Shown here piece by piece: positions 53,391-63,153 of a stretch of 64,000 nt of DNA (position 1 is its first letter; every line of letters begins with the position of its first letter). Location: contig NZ_VMRJ01000001.1 of the NCBI RefSeq assembly GCF_007713685.1, positions 974,129 to 1,038,128 of the forward strand, in the 5' to 3' direction. Made by a program: the position numbers and the translations under genes. The DNA comes from Hymenobacter setariae. GTDB lineage: Bacteria > Bacteroidota > Bacteroidia > Cytophagales > Hymenobacteraceae. The notes below the pieces were generated by a model. That model was not told where the DNA came from, searched no databases, and worked only from the letters and a program-made list of their open reading frames with translations.

Positions 53391-54479
53391 TTAGTTAAGT
53401 ACCTTGATGGGCGCCTGGTCGTAGAGCTTTTGGTAGCCATCTACCACCACCTGGTCTTGGGCGGTGAGGCCGCCGGTCACGGCCAGGCCATCGCCTAATA
53501 GGTCGCCAGTTTGCACCTCGTGCCAGCGCACGGTATTGCCACGCACTAGGTACACAAAATGCCGATTGCGCTCATCTACCTGCACGGCGCGTAGGGGAAG
53601 CACCAAGGCCGTGGGGCCAGTGGCCGACTGCCGGGCTGCCGCCTGGGTGAAGGCTACTTGAGCTGTCATGCTAGGCTTTAGACGCAGGCTGGGGTTGTCC
53701 ACGAGCACGCCAACAGTGAAGGCGTGCGTCTGCTCGTTGGCCACGGGACTGATGTCGTCGATGCGGCCGGTGAGGGGCGCGTCGGTAGCGGCGCCCACGC
53801 GCACGGTGGCACGGTCGCCGGGGCGCAAGCGGTTTATTTCGGTTTCGGGTACGGCCACGTTCACCTTCACCTGGCGCAGCTGCACCAGTGTGGCTATCGG
53901 CGCACCGGGGCTGGCCACGGCCCCTAGGTCGGCCTGCTTGGTGCCGATGTAGCCCTCAAAGGGCGCTAGCAGGCGGGCATGGGCTACTTGCTGGTAGGCG
54001 GCGCGGGCGCTGGCGCGGGCCTGCTCGGCTTGCTGGCGGGCCTGCACCAGCTTGGTTTCGGCAATGCTGCCCTGCTGGTACACTTCGTTTACGCGGCGAT
54101 AGGTGTCTTCGGCTAGCTTGGCTTGGGCTAGCTGGGCCGCGTACTGCTCGCGGTAGGTGGTCGCATCGACGGCCGCGATAAGCTGGCCTTTTCGCACCCG
54201 CTGCCCTTCCTCGATAGGTAGCGCCGTGATGGTACCCCCCACCTGAAACGACAGCGTAGCCCCACTGCCCTCAGCTACGGTGCCGCTGTATTGGGGCGCT
54301 TGGCTAGGCCCAGCCGGACCGGCTGCACTGCTGGCACCGGCTTGCTGCACCCGCACGGGCACGGCTACGCGGGCGGGGGGCAGCTGGTCGTCGGCTTTGT
54401 TTTTGCCGCCGCAGCCGGCGGCCAGCAGCAAAGGGCCACCTAGGGCCAATAGGTAGCAGTAGCGCGTGTGCGGCATCAA
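53391..54479 (-). CDS. RND efflux membrane fusion protein (HlyD family)
   Basis: A 362-residue lipoprotein (GGPLLLAAGCGG lipobox). It has the lipoyl-like motif GGTITALPIEEGQRVRKGQL, an alpha-hairpin (AQLAQAKLAEDTYRRVNEVYQ) and the barrel region GYIGTKQADLGAVASPGAPI, with a C-terminal membrane-proximal domain. It links the inner-membrane pump to the outer-membrane channel. It is the first gene of the operon, with the pump 165 bases downstream across a strong hairpin. ATG 54479 or 54476 start the signal. Confidence 0.93.
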   Translation of the reverse strand: MMPHTRYCYLLALGGPLLLAAGCGGKNKADDQLPPARVAVPVRVQQAGASSAAGPAGPSQAPQYSGTVAEGSGATLSFQVGGTITALPIEEGQRVRKGQLIAAVDATTYREQYAAQLAQAKLAEDTYRRVNEVYQQGSIAETKLVQARQQAEQARASARAAYQQVAHARLLAPFEGYIGTKQADLGAVASPGAPIATLVQLRQVKVNVAVPETEINRLRPGDRATVRVGAATDAPLTGRIDDISPVANEQTHAFTVGVLVDNPSLRLKPSMTAQVAFTQAAARQSATGPTALVLPLRAVQVDERNRHFVYLVRGNTVRWHEVQTGDLLGDGLAVTGGLTAQDQVVVDGYQKLYDQAPIKVLN

Positions 54480-54708
54480 TATCCAGGATTTAAATAGGAC
54501 GATAACTAGCTGACTTACGGGTAGTCGCTTGTTCCGTTGGGGGAATGCTGCTGAATCGGCCTAATCAAGACTTGAACCGGCCCGAACCAGACTGGAATCT
54601 CCCGTGCGGAGGAAGCAACGCTTACTTGGCCAGCAAGGCCATCCTAGGTAGCTACTGCGGCCCAGGTGCACCCTAGGCCACTGGGTCAGCATGGGCTTGC
54701 ACCCAACG

Positions 54709-54743
54709 CAAAAGCCCTCCCCACCAGACGGCAGAGAGGGCTT
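54709..54743 (-). terminator. Rho-independent terminator of the ompA gene
   Basis: On the minus strand, AAGCCCTC pairs with GAGGGCTT over 8 bases (plus-strand arms 54712-54719 and 54736-54743) and is followed by TTTT. It lies 28 bases past the OmpA stop codon. Confidence 0.8.
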
Positions 54744-54770
54744 CTATAAAGTCGGCTATCCTAAGGACGC

Positions 54771-56390
54771 TTACTTACGCTTGGCAGGAGCCTTTTTGGC
54801 AGGTGCCTTGCGGCTGCGGGGCGAGCCGGTACCAGTGGTCTTTTTGCCGGGTAGCTTCTGACCGCTAGCGCGGATTTCCGAGATGCTCGGAGCCGGGCCG
54901 TATTTGGTTTCGGCAGCATTGGCCTCACCAGTCAGGTAGGGGTCAAAGTCAACGCGGCGGTTCAGGGCCTGGCCGGCTTTGGTTTTGTTGTCGGCAATCG
55001 GCTTGGTTTCGCCGTAGCCACGGGCTTCGATGCGCTCAGCGGGGATGCCGTGGTCGAGCATGTACTTGCGGGCAGCAGCGGCACGCTCGTAGCTCAGGCG
55101 CAGGTTGTAGTCATCGGCACCTTGGCTGTCTGTATGACCAGCGATGCTGAGCGAGTAGTCGGGGTACTCGTTGAGAATCTGTACCATCTGGTCGAGGCGA
55201 GCATTCGACGAAGGCTTCAGGGTAGCCTTGTTGAAGTCGAAGTTGATGTACTTGGTGGCTTCGTTCAGAATCTTCTTCTGCTCGGCCTTAATCTCGGGGC
55301 AGCCTTTGTTGCTGGCGGGGCCGGCACGGTCGGGGCAGCGGTCCTGGTAGTCGGGCACACCGTCACCGTCGGTATCGAGCGGGCAGCCATTGGCATCCAC
55401 TTTCACACCCGAGGGGGTGTTGGGGCACTTGTCTTTATCGTCCGACACACCATCGCCATCGCTATCAAGCGGGCAACCCGAAGCATCTACTTTCACACCT
55501 GCGGGGGTGTTGGGGCACTTATCGTCCGGGTCAGCTACACCGTCGCCGTCCGAGTCGGGGCAGCCGTTCAGGTTAGCCAGGCCCTTCACATCGGGGCACT
55601 TATCGAGGTAGTCAGCTACGCCGTCGCCGTCGGTATCAATGGGGCAGCCGTTTACGTCCACTTTTACACCAGCTGGGGTGTCGGGGCACTTGTCCTTTTT
55701 ATCCGATACGCCGTCGCCGTCGGTGTCCTTGGCTTTGCCTAGGTTGGCACGCACACCAGCCGTGAACTGCAGGTAGCGGTCTTTCTTATCCCAGAAGGTA
55801 GTGGCTTGGTTATCCACACCATCGAGGCGGCCGTCGTTGGCTTGCAGGTAAGCCTGGGTGGCTTGCACGTAGAACGTAGCACCCTCACCTAGGTGGAAGT
55901 CAAGACCACCACCCACGTGGCCCCCAAAGGTGCCAAAGCGAGTGAAGTTGTTGGGGCCCGTGGGCGTGGCGTAGCGGTCAGACAGTACCCAGCTCCACTG
56001 CGGCTCTACCAACAGGTAGGGGTGCAGGAAGAACTCATCCTTCACCGGCAGCTTCAGCTTAAAGCCTAGGCCAGCTTGGTACATCTGGGCCCGAAAGCGC
56101 TGACCCGTACTGTTGAACGTGTTGCGCTCGTTGGGGAAGCGCAGCCGGGTGTAGTCCAGGTCTAGGCGCAGGTCGAGCCAGCGGCCGATGTACTGCGTGA
56201 TGTCGAGGCCGCCGCTGTAGGGCATGTTGTCCCACTTCCAGAAGGCATTGCCTAGGTCGCCCCGGTACTGGGTAGCGTTGGCGTGCAGGCCAATGGAAGT
56301 TTTGCGGTCGGCGGTTTGGGCTTGGGCCTGCGTGGCAGCGGCCAGCAGTCCAAGGCCTAAGAGAGTAGCTTTACAAGCTGAGTGGTTCAT
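54771..56390 (-). CDS. OmpA family outer-membrane protein with TSP3 repeats
   Basis: A 539-residue protein with signal peptide (LLGLGLLAAATQAQAQ), a beta-barrel N-terminal part (IGLHANATQYRGDLGNAFWK), five calcium-binding TSP3-like repeats (DTDGDGVSDKKDKCPDTPAG and similar, residues about 265-390) and an OmpA-C peptidoglycan-binding domain (YINFDFNKATLKPSSNARLD; LSIAGHTDSQGADDYNLRLS). It anchors the outer membrane to the wall. The tail is unusually Lys-rich (SRKAPAKKAPAKRK). ATG 56390 is used; the frame upstream to 56483 is spacer. Confidence 0.93.
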   Translation of the reverse strand: MNHSACKATLLGLGLLAAATQAQAQTADRKTSIGLHANATQYRGDLGNAFWKWDNMPYSGGLDITQYIGRWLDLRLDLDYTRLRFPNERNTFNSTGQRFRAQMYQAGLGFKLKLPVKDEFFLHPYLLVEPQWSWVLSDRYATPTGPNNFTRFGTFGGHVGGGLDFHLGEGATFYVQATQAYLQANDGRLDGVDNQATTFWDKKDRYLQFTAGVRANLGKAKDTDGDGVSDKKDKCPDTPAGVKVDVNGCPIDTDGDGVADYLDKCPDVKGLANLNGCPDSDGDGVADPDDKCPNTPAGVKVDASGCPLDSDGDGVSDDKDKCPNTPSGVKVDANGCPLDTDGDGVPDYQDRCPDRAGPASNKGCPEIKAEQKKILNEATKYINFDFNKATLKPSSNARLDQMVQILNEYPDYSLSIAGHTDSQGADDYNLRLSYERAAAARKYMLDHGIPAERIEARGYGETKPIADNKTKAGQALNRRVDFDPYLTGEANAAETKYGPAPSISEIRASGQKLPGKKTTGTGSPRSRKAPAKKAPAKRK

Positions 56391-57043
56391 ATAGGCTGAA
56401 CGGGAGAGTGAAAAACGAGTATTAAGGATGCGGAGGCGGGCCACAGGACTGGCAGCATTGATAACAGCCCCCCAAGCCCTCAAATAGGCAACTGCGCGAG
56501 TGCCTGATTACTAGCAGCTACCAGAGCTAAACTAGAATAGTCCAACTTTTGGTGAATTAAAGGAATTTCCTCCCTGAACGGAAGAGCCGCTGTAGGGTTT
56601 CTGCCGGTGGTCTAAACTCGACTATTTAGTTCCATTTTTCGCTTTCTTTCACCCGTAAATTGGGTAGGTTCAGCTAGCGCTCCGCTTTGTTCAGCGCCTA
56701 AATTGACTTATTCGGCTTTTTTTTTGGGTCCAAGAATTTGCACCGACTCGTCAGCAAGGTTTCTGGCTATAGGGGCCGTAACGGCCCATTGTAGTGCACC
56801 TAACCCGGGGTTTCTACCAGCCGTGGGGGCGGTTCGGGTCACGCTTGGGTTTACTCAGGGGGCAATTGAGCTTATTCAGCCTGAAAGTTGGCGTTTGCGA
56901 CAAACGGCGGGCTGAATTATCGTTTAACATGATTTTCGCCTGAACGCGCCCCGCCCTAGGTGGCAGGCGTGCGCCTCTTTACCTTGCCAGCGTAGCCCAA
57001 GCCGCTTGGCAGTGTAGCAGCCGCTATTCTTTCGCTCTTTTCT
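56391..57043. other. Divergent intergenic region
   Basis: About 650 bases between ompA (minus) and the kinase (plus). A 70-codon frame at 56703-56915 has poor residue make-up and was not called. One CCTAGG lies near 56954. No firm regulatory site was seen. Confidence 0.4.
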
Positions 57044-58147
57044 ATGAATCAACCGGTACTTACTGCAAGCAGCCCTGCCGCGCCGCGCCGCGGCCTGCCC
57101 CAGCTGGTGGTGCCGGTGATGTTTTCACAACGGGCCTACTTGCTCATTGCACTGGCTATCTCGCTGGTTTTCGGGATGATTGCCTTGCCCACAGGCGTGC
57201 TGCCTCGCAGCTATGCCACCCCAAGCGAGGCCCTGCTGCTGTGCCTGAATGCCGTGCTCATTTTCGAGATTCAGTTTTGGCTGCACTTCCTGCTGCGCTA
57301 CCGCCCTAGCGCGGTGCAGCGCTGGTTTGCCCGGCAGTCGCTGCTCGTCGACCGTGGGCTGCGGGCGCTGCTCACGGCGCTGCTCGTGACGGGCTACAGC
57401 CTAGGGCGTCACTACCTCGATGCTCGGCTAGGTATCGCGTTCAACCAGCCTTCTATGCCCCTGCTGCTAACGCTGGCCCAGATAGTCAGCATCGTGGGGT
57501 TGTCGTGCCAGCTAGGCATCGAGCTGGTTGAGCGCAGCCGCTACCTGGCACAAGAAGTCGAAACCCTAAAGCGCGAGCAATTGCAGGCCCGCTACGAAAG
57601 CCTCAAGCAGCAGCTGAGCCCGCACTTTCTGTTCAACTCCTTGTCTACGCTGAGCGGGCTGATATACGACGAGCCAGCCGCCGCCGAGCGGTTTGTGAAC
57701 GAGATGGCCCAGGTGTACCGCTACTTGCTGCGCCACGGCGAGCAAATGGCCGTGCCCTTACACGAGGAGCTGGCCTTTGTGCGCTCCTACGCCTACCTGC
57801 TGCAAATGCGCTTTGGCGAAGGCCTAGAGGTGCACGTAGACCTGCCCCCCGAAGTGCTCGACCGGCCGCTGCCGCCGCTGGCGCTGCAGTTACTAGTCGA
57901 AAACGCTGTGAAGCACAACACCGTGAGCCGCCGCCAGCCGCTGGCCATCACCATTAGCCTGGCCAGCGCCGACCAGCTGCGGGTGTGCAACCCGCGCTAC
58001 CCGCGCCTCTCGCCCGAGGCCAGCAGCGGCACTGGCCTCAGCAACCTCACTACCCGCATCAGGCTTCTGCACCAGCAGCGCCTGCTGGTCGAGCAAACCG
58101 ACCACGAATTCTGCGTCTTACTTCCCCTACCCGCTTCCTTATCGTAA
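57044..58147 (+). CDS. LytS-type sensor histidine kinase
   Basis: A 367-residue kinase with four membrane helices in residues 20-165 and the His_kinase domain. LKREQLQARYESLKQQLSPH leads into HFLFNSLSTLSGLIYDEPAA, the phosphoacceptor region, and VENAVKHNTVS plus the reduced G box SGTGLSNLTTRIRL form the ATP site. It resembles the first kinase (5044) in plan but not closely in sequence. The stop codon is 3 bases before the GTG of its LytTR regulator. Confidence 0.9.
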   Translation: MNQPVLTASSPAAPRRGLPQLVVPVMFSQRAYLLIALAISLVFGMIALPTGVLPRSYATPSEALLLCLNAVLIFEIQFWLHFLLRYRPSAVQRWFARQSLLVDRGLRALLTALLVTGYSLGRHYLDARLGIAFNQPSMPLLLTLAQIVSIVGLSCQLGIELVERSRYLAQEVETLKREQLQARYESLKQQLSPHFLFNSLSTLSGLIYDEPAAAERFVNEMAQVYRYLLRHGEQMAVPLHEELAFVRSYAYLLQMRFGEGLEVHVDLPPEVLDRPLPPLALQLLVENAVKHNTVSRRQPLAITISLASADQLRVCNPRYPRLSPEASSGTGLSNLTTRIRLLHQQRLLVEQTDHEFCVLLPLPASLS

Positions 58148-58150
58148 ACC

Positions 58151-58933
58151 GTGACTGTTCTTATTGTTGAAGACGAGCCGCGCACGGCGCGCACCATCGA
58201 GCGCCTGCTGCTAGGGCTGCGGCCCGAGGCCCAAGTGGTGGGCCAGCCCGAGTCGGTGGCCGCTACGGTGGCCTGGCTAGCCGAGCACCCCGCCCCCGAC
58301 CTTATCTTGATGGATATCCATCTTTCCGACGGCAGCAGCTTCGAGATATTTCGGCGGGCCACCGTCAGCAGCCCGGTCATTTTCATCACGGCCTATGATG
58401 AGCACGCGCTGGAAGCCTTTCAGGTCAATGGCATCGACTATTTGCTGAAGCCCATTACGCAAGAAGGCTTGCAGCACGGTCTGCGCAAATTTGAGACTTT
58501 GCGCCAGCACTATGCCGACTGCGCCGCCGAGGCCGTACCCAACCTGGCCGCCTTGCTGCGCACCGTGCAGCAGCTGAGCAGCCCCCCGGCCTACAAAACC
58601 AGCTGGCTTATTCCGTTCAAAACGAAGCTAATACCCGTGGCGGCCACCGACGTGGCGCACTTCATTATCCGCAACGGGCAGGTGAGCCTGACCACCCTCG
58701 AAGGCCAGCACTACACCCTCGACACGCCCCTCGACGAGTTGGAGACCCAAGTAGACCCTAGGCAATTTTTTCGGGCCAACCGCCAGGTGCTGCTGGCGCG
58801 CCCGAGCGTGACGGCCCTAGAGCCCCACTACAATGGCCGGATGCTGGTGCACGTGCAGCCCGCCGCCGCCGAAAGCATCATCGTGCCCAAGCCCCGCGTC
58901 ACGGAACTGCGCCACTGGGTGAGCGGAGGCTAG
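58151..58933 (+). CDS. LytTR family response regulator
   Basis: A 260-residue regulator starting with GTG. The receiver has VEDEP, phosphoacceptor Asp55 in LILMDIHLSDG and Lys in LLKPIT. The C-terminal LytTR domain (about 155-258) has IPFKTKLIPVAATDVAHFII, FFRANRQVLLAR and VPKPRVTELRHW. It is the partner of the adjacent kinase. NagA starts 38 bases after it on the same strand, so cell-wall or amino-sugar metabolism may be in its regulon. Confidence 0.92.
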   Translation: MTVLIVEDEPRTARTIERLLLGLRPEAQVVGQPESVAATVAWLAEHPAPDLILMDIHLSDGSSFEIFRRATVSSPVIFITAYDEHALEAFQVNGIDYLLKPITQEGLQHGLRKFETLRQHYADCAAEAVPNLAALLRTVQQLSSPPAYKTSWLIPFKTKLIPVAATDVAHFIIRNGQVSLTTLEGQHYTLDTPLDELETQVDPRQFFRANRQVLLARPSVTALEPHYNGRMLVHVQPAAAESIIVPKPRVTELRHWVSGG

Positions 58934-58971
58934 CGCAGAAAACGCAAACTGCTACTAGTGCGATAGTTTCG

Positions 58972-60093
58972 ATGGTCTACCTGCTCACTAACTGCCGTAT
59001 TTATACCGGCACCGAGGTGCTCACCGGGCATCAAGTGCTTATTGAAGGCGCGCGCATCGCGGCCTTATTTGCGCCGGGGCAACAGCTCCCACCGCTACCC
59101 CAGGTCGATGGCCAGGGGCTGCACCTGTGCCCCGGCCTGATTGATTTGCAGCTCTACGGCGGTGGCGGAAGCGCCTTTGGATTTGCGCCCTCGCTGCCAG
59201 CCTTGCAGCAGCTGCGACACCACACGTTGCGCCACGGCACGACTAGCTTCTTGCCAACCGTGCCGACTAATGCGCCCGCGGTCGTCGACCAAGCTTTAGC
59301 AGTTGTTAAGCAGGCCTTGCCAACCATGCCTGGGCTGCTAGGTTTGCACCTAGAAGGCCCCTATATCAGCCCCGCTAAACGGGGCGTGCACCCCGCTGAA
59401 TTTGTGCGGCAGCCTACCCTAGGCGAACTGACCGACCTGCTCGACCGGGGCCGGGGCGTGCTGCGCATGCTGACGCTAGCCCCCGAAGTAGTAGGAGCCC
59501 CGGAAGCTGCTTTTTTGGCCACAACCGGCCTTGTCCTCTCAGCGGGGCATTCTAATGCCAGCTACGAGCAAGGCATGCAGGCGTTTGCCCACGGCTTTGC
59601 GGCGGCCACCCACCTCTTCAATGCCATGTCGCCCCTCACAAGCCGGGCGCCAGGCCTGGTGGGCGCGGTGTACGACGACCAAGCCGTGCGCGCGAGTATC
59701 GTGGCCGATGGTCGCCACTGCGCCTACGCCAGCGTGCGCATTAGCCACCGCCTGCTAGGCGAGCGCTTGTTCCTTATCAGCGATGCCACAGCGCCGACGC
59801 AGCAAGGACCTTATCAGTTTCGTGCGCAAGATGATTATTTCGTAGATGCCGCTGGCACGCTCGCCGGCTCTGGGCTGACTCTGCTACAAGCCGTGCGCAA
59901 CTGCGTGCAGCACGTGGGCCTACCCCTGGCCGAGAGCTTGCGCATGGCCTCGCTTTACCCAGCGCGGGTGCTGGGTCTAGACCAGCACCTAGGGCGCATT
60001 GCGCCGGGCTACCAAGCCGACCTCTGCTTATTCGATAACGACTTTCGGGTGCACGCAACCGTGCTAGCGGGGCAGTTGCAGTGGCATCACTAG
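58972..60093 (+). CDS. nagA: N-acetylglucosamine-6-phosphate deacetylase
   Basis: A 373-residue amidohydrolase. PGLIDLQLYGGGGSAFGF is the NagA-type start, HLEGPYISPAKRGVHP carries the metal Glu, SAGHSNASYEQ the His, ATHLFNAMSPLTSRAPG the next His, and LISDATAPTQQG the catalytic Asp. The enzyme removes the acetyl group from GlcNAc-6-phosphate during amino-sugar or wall recycling. It follows the LytTR gene by 38 bases. No nagB is seen nearby. Confidence 0.92.
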   Translation: MVYLLTNCRIYTGTEVLTGHQVLIEGARIAALFAPGQQLPPLPQVDGQGLHLCPGLIDLQLYGGGGSAFGFAPSLPALQQLRHHTLRHGTTSFLPTVPTNAPAVVDQALAVVKQALPTMPGLLGLHLEGPYISPAKRGVHPAEFVRQPTLGELTDLLDRGRGVLRMLTLAPEVVGAPEAAFLATTGLVLSAGHSNASYEQGMQAFAHGFAAATHLFNAMSPLTSRAPGLVGAVYDDQAVRASIVADGRHCAYASVRISHRLLGERLFLISDATAPTQQGPYQFRAQDDYFVDAAGTLAGSGLTLLQAVRNCVQHVGLPLAESLRMASLYPARVLGLDQHLGRIAPGYQADLCLFDNDFRVHATVLAGQLQWHH

Positions 60094-60221
60094 GCTAGAG
60101 TAGCTTGTTAGTGGCTTGCTACTCCAGCCTACGTCTGCGATGCCGCTGCTAAGAACAACCTAGGAAAGTGCTTCCGCATGCTAGTAAGCACCTAGCGCTG
60201 TGAGCAACAGATAGCCTGGAT

Positions 60222-61829
60222 TTATTCTACAGCCAGCCGGCTTGTGGCGGTGCCCGCGCGCACCAGATACAAGCCTGGCGACAAGCCGGCCAAGTCAAGC
60301 ACTACTTCGGTGGCATGGGCCGGCAACGCTTGCTGGCGCACAAGATGACCTAGGGCATCGAACACGGCAACGGGGAGCGGCTTTGCAATAGGAGCCGGCA
60401 ACCGCAAAGTAGCGGCGTGGCGAGCCGGATTGGGAAAGAGCAATAGCGCAGCAGGTCCTTCGGCTGCCTTGGCAGCCAGCGGCCGACCAGCCGCGCTAGC
60501 CACAAAAGCGGCCTGCTGGTTGGTAGTAGTCAGCGCTAGGCTGCCAAAGGTGGCGCTAGGATTAGAAAAAGTACCCGCCATCACGAGTTGCCCAGTGGGC
60601 GACATTGCCGTGCAGCGCAACACAATGCCAGCCGAGCTGCTTGCCCGCAAGAGCGGTGTCGTTACGCCAGTAGCCGTGGTGGCAGTGGCTTCGAAGCTGG
60701 TATTATCTTCAGTAAAGCGGGTGTAGCTGCCATCCCGATTCAGGATGGCCCGTCCGCCGGGGCCCACGCCTCCTTGTACCTGCACCCAACTGCCCGCGGC
60801 ATTCAGGCGGGCCAGAAAGGGGTAGGCGTTATTGCCGGTTGGGTTTTGCAAGGTGAGCGCACCAAAGGTGCCTTGCGAAGTGGTGAGGCTACCGGCCACG
60901 AGGGCATCGCCGTTGGTATCTAGGGCCAGGGCAACTTCTGCGGCAGGGCTCGCGCCGGGACTGGCATAGGCAAGCTGCGTCCAAGTGCCATCTAGGCCAA
61001 ACCGGGCCACAAACAGCGCCTGGTTGCCGCTACTAGCTGGAACAGTTACTGTTTGGGCACCAAAAGTAATCGGCATGTTATTGGGCACTTGCATATAGCC
61101 CGCCAACACGAGCGTGCCGGTTGCATCCAGAGCAATCCCCCCTACCCACAGGTAGCTACCGTTGGTAGCGTAGGCCACATGCACCCATCCCGTACCTGGG
61201 CGGTACCGGGCCACAAACGTATTGCGGATGACGGGCGTAGGTAGCACCACGGTGCCAAAGGTGGTGTTGGCATCGAAGTAGTTGCCAACTAGCAGTATAT
61301 CCCCGTTTGCCTCCGGCAAAATGCGGTCAACTCCTACCAAGTTCTTCGCCTGCGCTACATGCTGCCACTGCCCACCCGCGTCCCAGTTAGCGAGGAACAT
61401 TCCGTTATAAAAACCAGACACTGAGGTACCACCAGTCAATGTCGCGCCGCCCAGCGAGAGGGTATTATTAAAACCTCCTGCCACCCACACGGCGCCCGCC
61501 GCGCTCACCGCCACGGCCGTAATGGCTTCATTATTCGGGCCGCCTAGGCTAGTGGCTTGCAGCCACACGCCGGCCGGGCTGAGGCGCGCCACAATGCCAT
61601 CGGTGCCTCCCGCGCTAGTGAGCGTGAAGGTGCCTAGCGTCACGGTGCCCCGAAACGAGCCAGCAACTACGGTGTTGCCTCCCTCGTCGAGGGCTACTGC
61701 CGTGAACTCTACCAGTCCGGCCGTGCCGCTGCTTTGTGCCGCGGCCCATTGCCAAGCTTGGCCCTGACTAGGAAGGCTAGCGGCCAGCCCAATGCTCCAC
61801 AGTAACCCAACAAGTAAAAATTTAATCAT
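60222..61829 (-). CDS. Secreted repeat protein with a type IX secretion sorting domain
   Basis: A 535-residue exported protein with a signal peptide (LLVGLLWSIGLAASLPSQGQ). The body has repeated beta units of the SBBP/propeller type (VVAGSFRGTVTLGTFTLTSA; WVAGGFNNTLSLGGATLTGG; LVAGSLTTSQGTFGALTLQN). The last 80 residues (LLFPNPARHAATLRLPAPIA; SPGLYLVRAGTATSRLAVE) match the type A T9SS sorting domain, so it is carried outside by T9SS. ATG 61829 is chosen at the signal peptide. Its ligand is unknown. Confidence 0.9.
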   Translation of the reverse strand: MIKFLLVGLLWSIGLAASLPSQGQAWQWAAAQSSGTAGLVEFTAVALDEGGNTVVAGSFRGTVTLGTFTLTSAGGTDGIVARLSPAGVWLQATSLGGPNNEAITAVAVSAAGAVWVAGGFNNTLSLGGATLTGGTSVSGFYNGMFLANWDAGGQWQHVAQAKNLVGVDRILPEANGDILLVGNYFDANTTFGTVVLPTPVIRNTFVARYRPGTGWVHVAYATNGSYLWVGGIALDATGTLVLAGYMQVPNNMPITFGAQTVTVPASSGNQALFVARFGLDGTWTQLAYASPGASPAAEVALALDTNGDALVAGSLTTSQGTFGALTLQNPTGNNAYPFLARLNAAGSWVQVQGGVGPGGRAILNRDGSYTRFTEDNTSFEATATTATGVTTPLLRASSSAGIVLRCTAMSPTGQLVMAGTFSNPSATFGSLALTTTNQQAAFVASAAGRPLAAKAAEGPAALLLFPNPARHAATLRLPAPIAKPLPVAVFDALGHLVRQQALPAHATEVVLDLAGLSPGLYLVRAGTATSRLAVE

Positions 61830-62034
61830 GAAATTCAAATAAAAATCAGTGATAATCAATCAGGTAATGGCATAAGCAATTTACTACCGTGCCGATGCCC
61901 GCGAGGCCAAGCCCTTAAAAGCAATTGTAAAATACTGGCGGCGCAACAAGTCTCCGATAGTCTCCAAGCTGTTTCTATCACAACACGTTATCTATGAAGG
62001 CAATTATTATTCAAACACTTAGAACCTACTGTTT

Positions 62035-63138
62035 TTAAGCCGCTAGCTTTTGGCCTTGAATAGCTGCCGCCATCAGCTCTGGAAACCGCGCGGGGGTGCA
62101 GGCAAAGCTGGGGATGCCGAGGGCAGCGAGCTGCTCGGCTACGCGGCGGTCGAAGCTCGGCGCGCCGTCGTCACTGAGGGCGAGCAGTACTACTATGTTG
62201 ACACCAGCGGCCTTGAGGGAAGCGGCGCGTTTTATCATTTCGCGCTCGTTGCCGCCCTCGTAGAGGTCGGTGATGAGCACCAAGATGGTGTCGGTCGGGC
62301 GCGTGATAAGCTGCTGGCAATACCCTAGGGCCAAATTGATGTCAGTGCCGCCGCCTAGCTGCACACCGAATAGCAAATCGACCGGGTCGCGCAGGTTTTC
62401 GCTGAGGTTGACAACGGCCGTGTCGAAAACGACCATGTGCGTTTTCACAGCTTTCAACGAGGCCAGCACCGCCCCAAATACACCCGCGTACACCACCGAC
62501 GAGGCCATCGAGCCGCTTTGGTCTACGCACAGCACGATTTCCTTTAACGCCTGTCCGCGCCGGCCAAAACCTACCAGCCGCTCCGGAATCACGGTTTTGT
62601 GGGCGGCCTGATAGTGCTTGAGGTTGGCTTTGATGGTGGCGCCCCAGTCGATTTCGTGGTAGCGTGGGCGCGGGTTGCGCACGGCCCGGCTCAGGGCGCC
62701 CTGCACGGCTTGGCGCAGTGGATTGGCAAGCTTTTGCTCTAGCTCGCGCACTACTTTGGTGATGACCTCGCGGGCCGTGGACTTGGCCTTCTGCGGCATC
62801 ACGCGGCTCAGGGACATGAGGGTGCCCACTAGGTGCACATCGGCCTGCACCGTGCGCATGATTTCGGGCTCCAGTAGCAGCTGATTGAGACCTAGGCGCG
62901 TCATGGCATCTTGCTGCATCACGGCCACTACCTCGGTGGGAAAGTACGTGCGGATGTCGCTCAGCCAGCGGCTCACGCGGGGCGCCGAGCCGCCGAGCCC
63001 GGCCTTGCGCTCGGCCTTGTCGCCGTCGTAGAGGGCCGTGAGCACTTCGTCCATGCGGCCGTAGTCGGGCGGCAGCGGCACGGCGTCGGCCGCGTCGGCG
63101 GCGCTGCCCAGCACAAGTTTCCAGCGGGTAGTATTCAT
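62035..63138 (-). CDS. VWA domain protein
   Basis: A 367-residue soluble protein. The C-terminal half is a von Willebrand factor A domain with the metal site DQSGSMASS (MIDAS), the Thr in GGGTDINLALG and the Asp in LITDLYEGG. The N-terminal half is helical (MQQDAMTRLGLNQLLLEPE, TAREVITKVVRELEQKLANP). It is the last gene of a cluster with CbrC-like and DUF5682-like genes. Such VWA proteins usually work with an AAA+ MoxR ATPase as a chaperone, and one may lie past the right edge. Confidence 0.9.
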   Translation of the reverse strand: MNTTRWKLVLGSAADAADAVPLPPDYGRMDEVLTALYDGDKAERKAGLGGSAPRVSRWLSDIRTYFPTEVVAVMQQDAMTRLGLNQLLLEPEIMRTVQADVHLVGTLMSLSRVMPQKAKSTAREVITKVVRELEQKLANPLRQAVQGALSRAVRNPRPRYHEIDWGATIKANLKHYQAAHKTVIPERLVGFGRRGQALKEIVLCVDQSGSMASSVVYAGVFGAVLASLKAVKTHMVVFDTAVVNLSENLRDPVDLLFGVQLGGGTDINLALGYCQQLITRPTDTILVLITDLYEGGNEREMIKRAASLKAAGVNIVVLLALSDDGAPSFDRRVAEQLAALGIPSFACTPARFPELMAAAIQGQKLAA

Positions 63139-63153
63139 ATGGATAGCAACTGC

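Noticed and set aside
55050-55742. 230-codon frame opposite the OmpA TSP3 repeats
   Set aside because: The repeated pattern comes from the TSP3 repeats on the other strand.
56703-56915. 70-codon frame in the ompA/kinase spacer
   Set aside because: Poor residue make-up and no homologue pattern; more likely chance.
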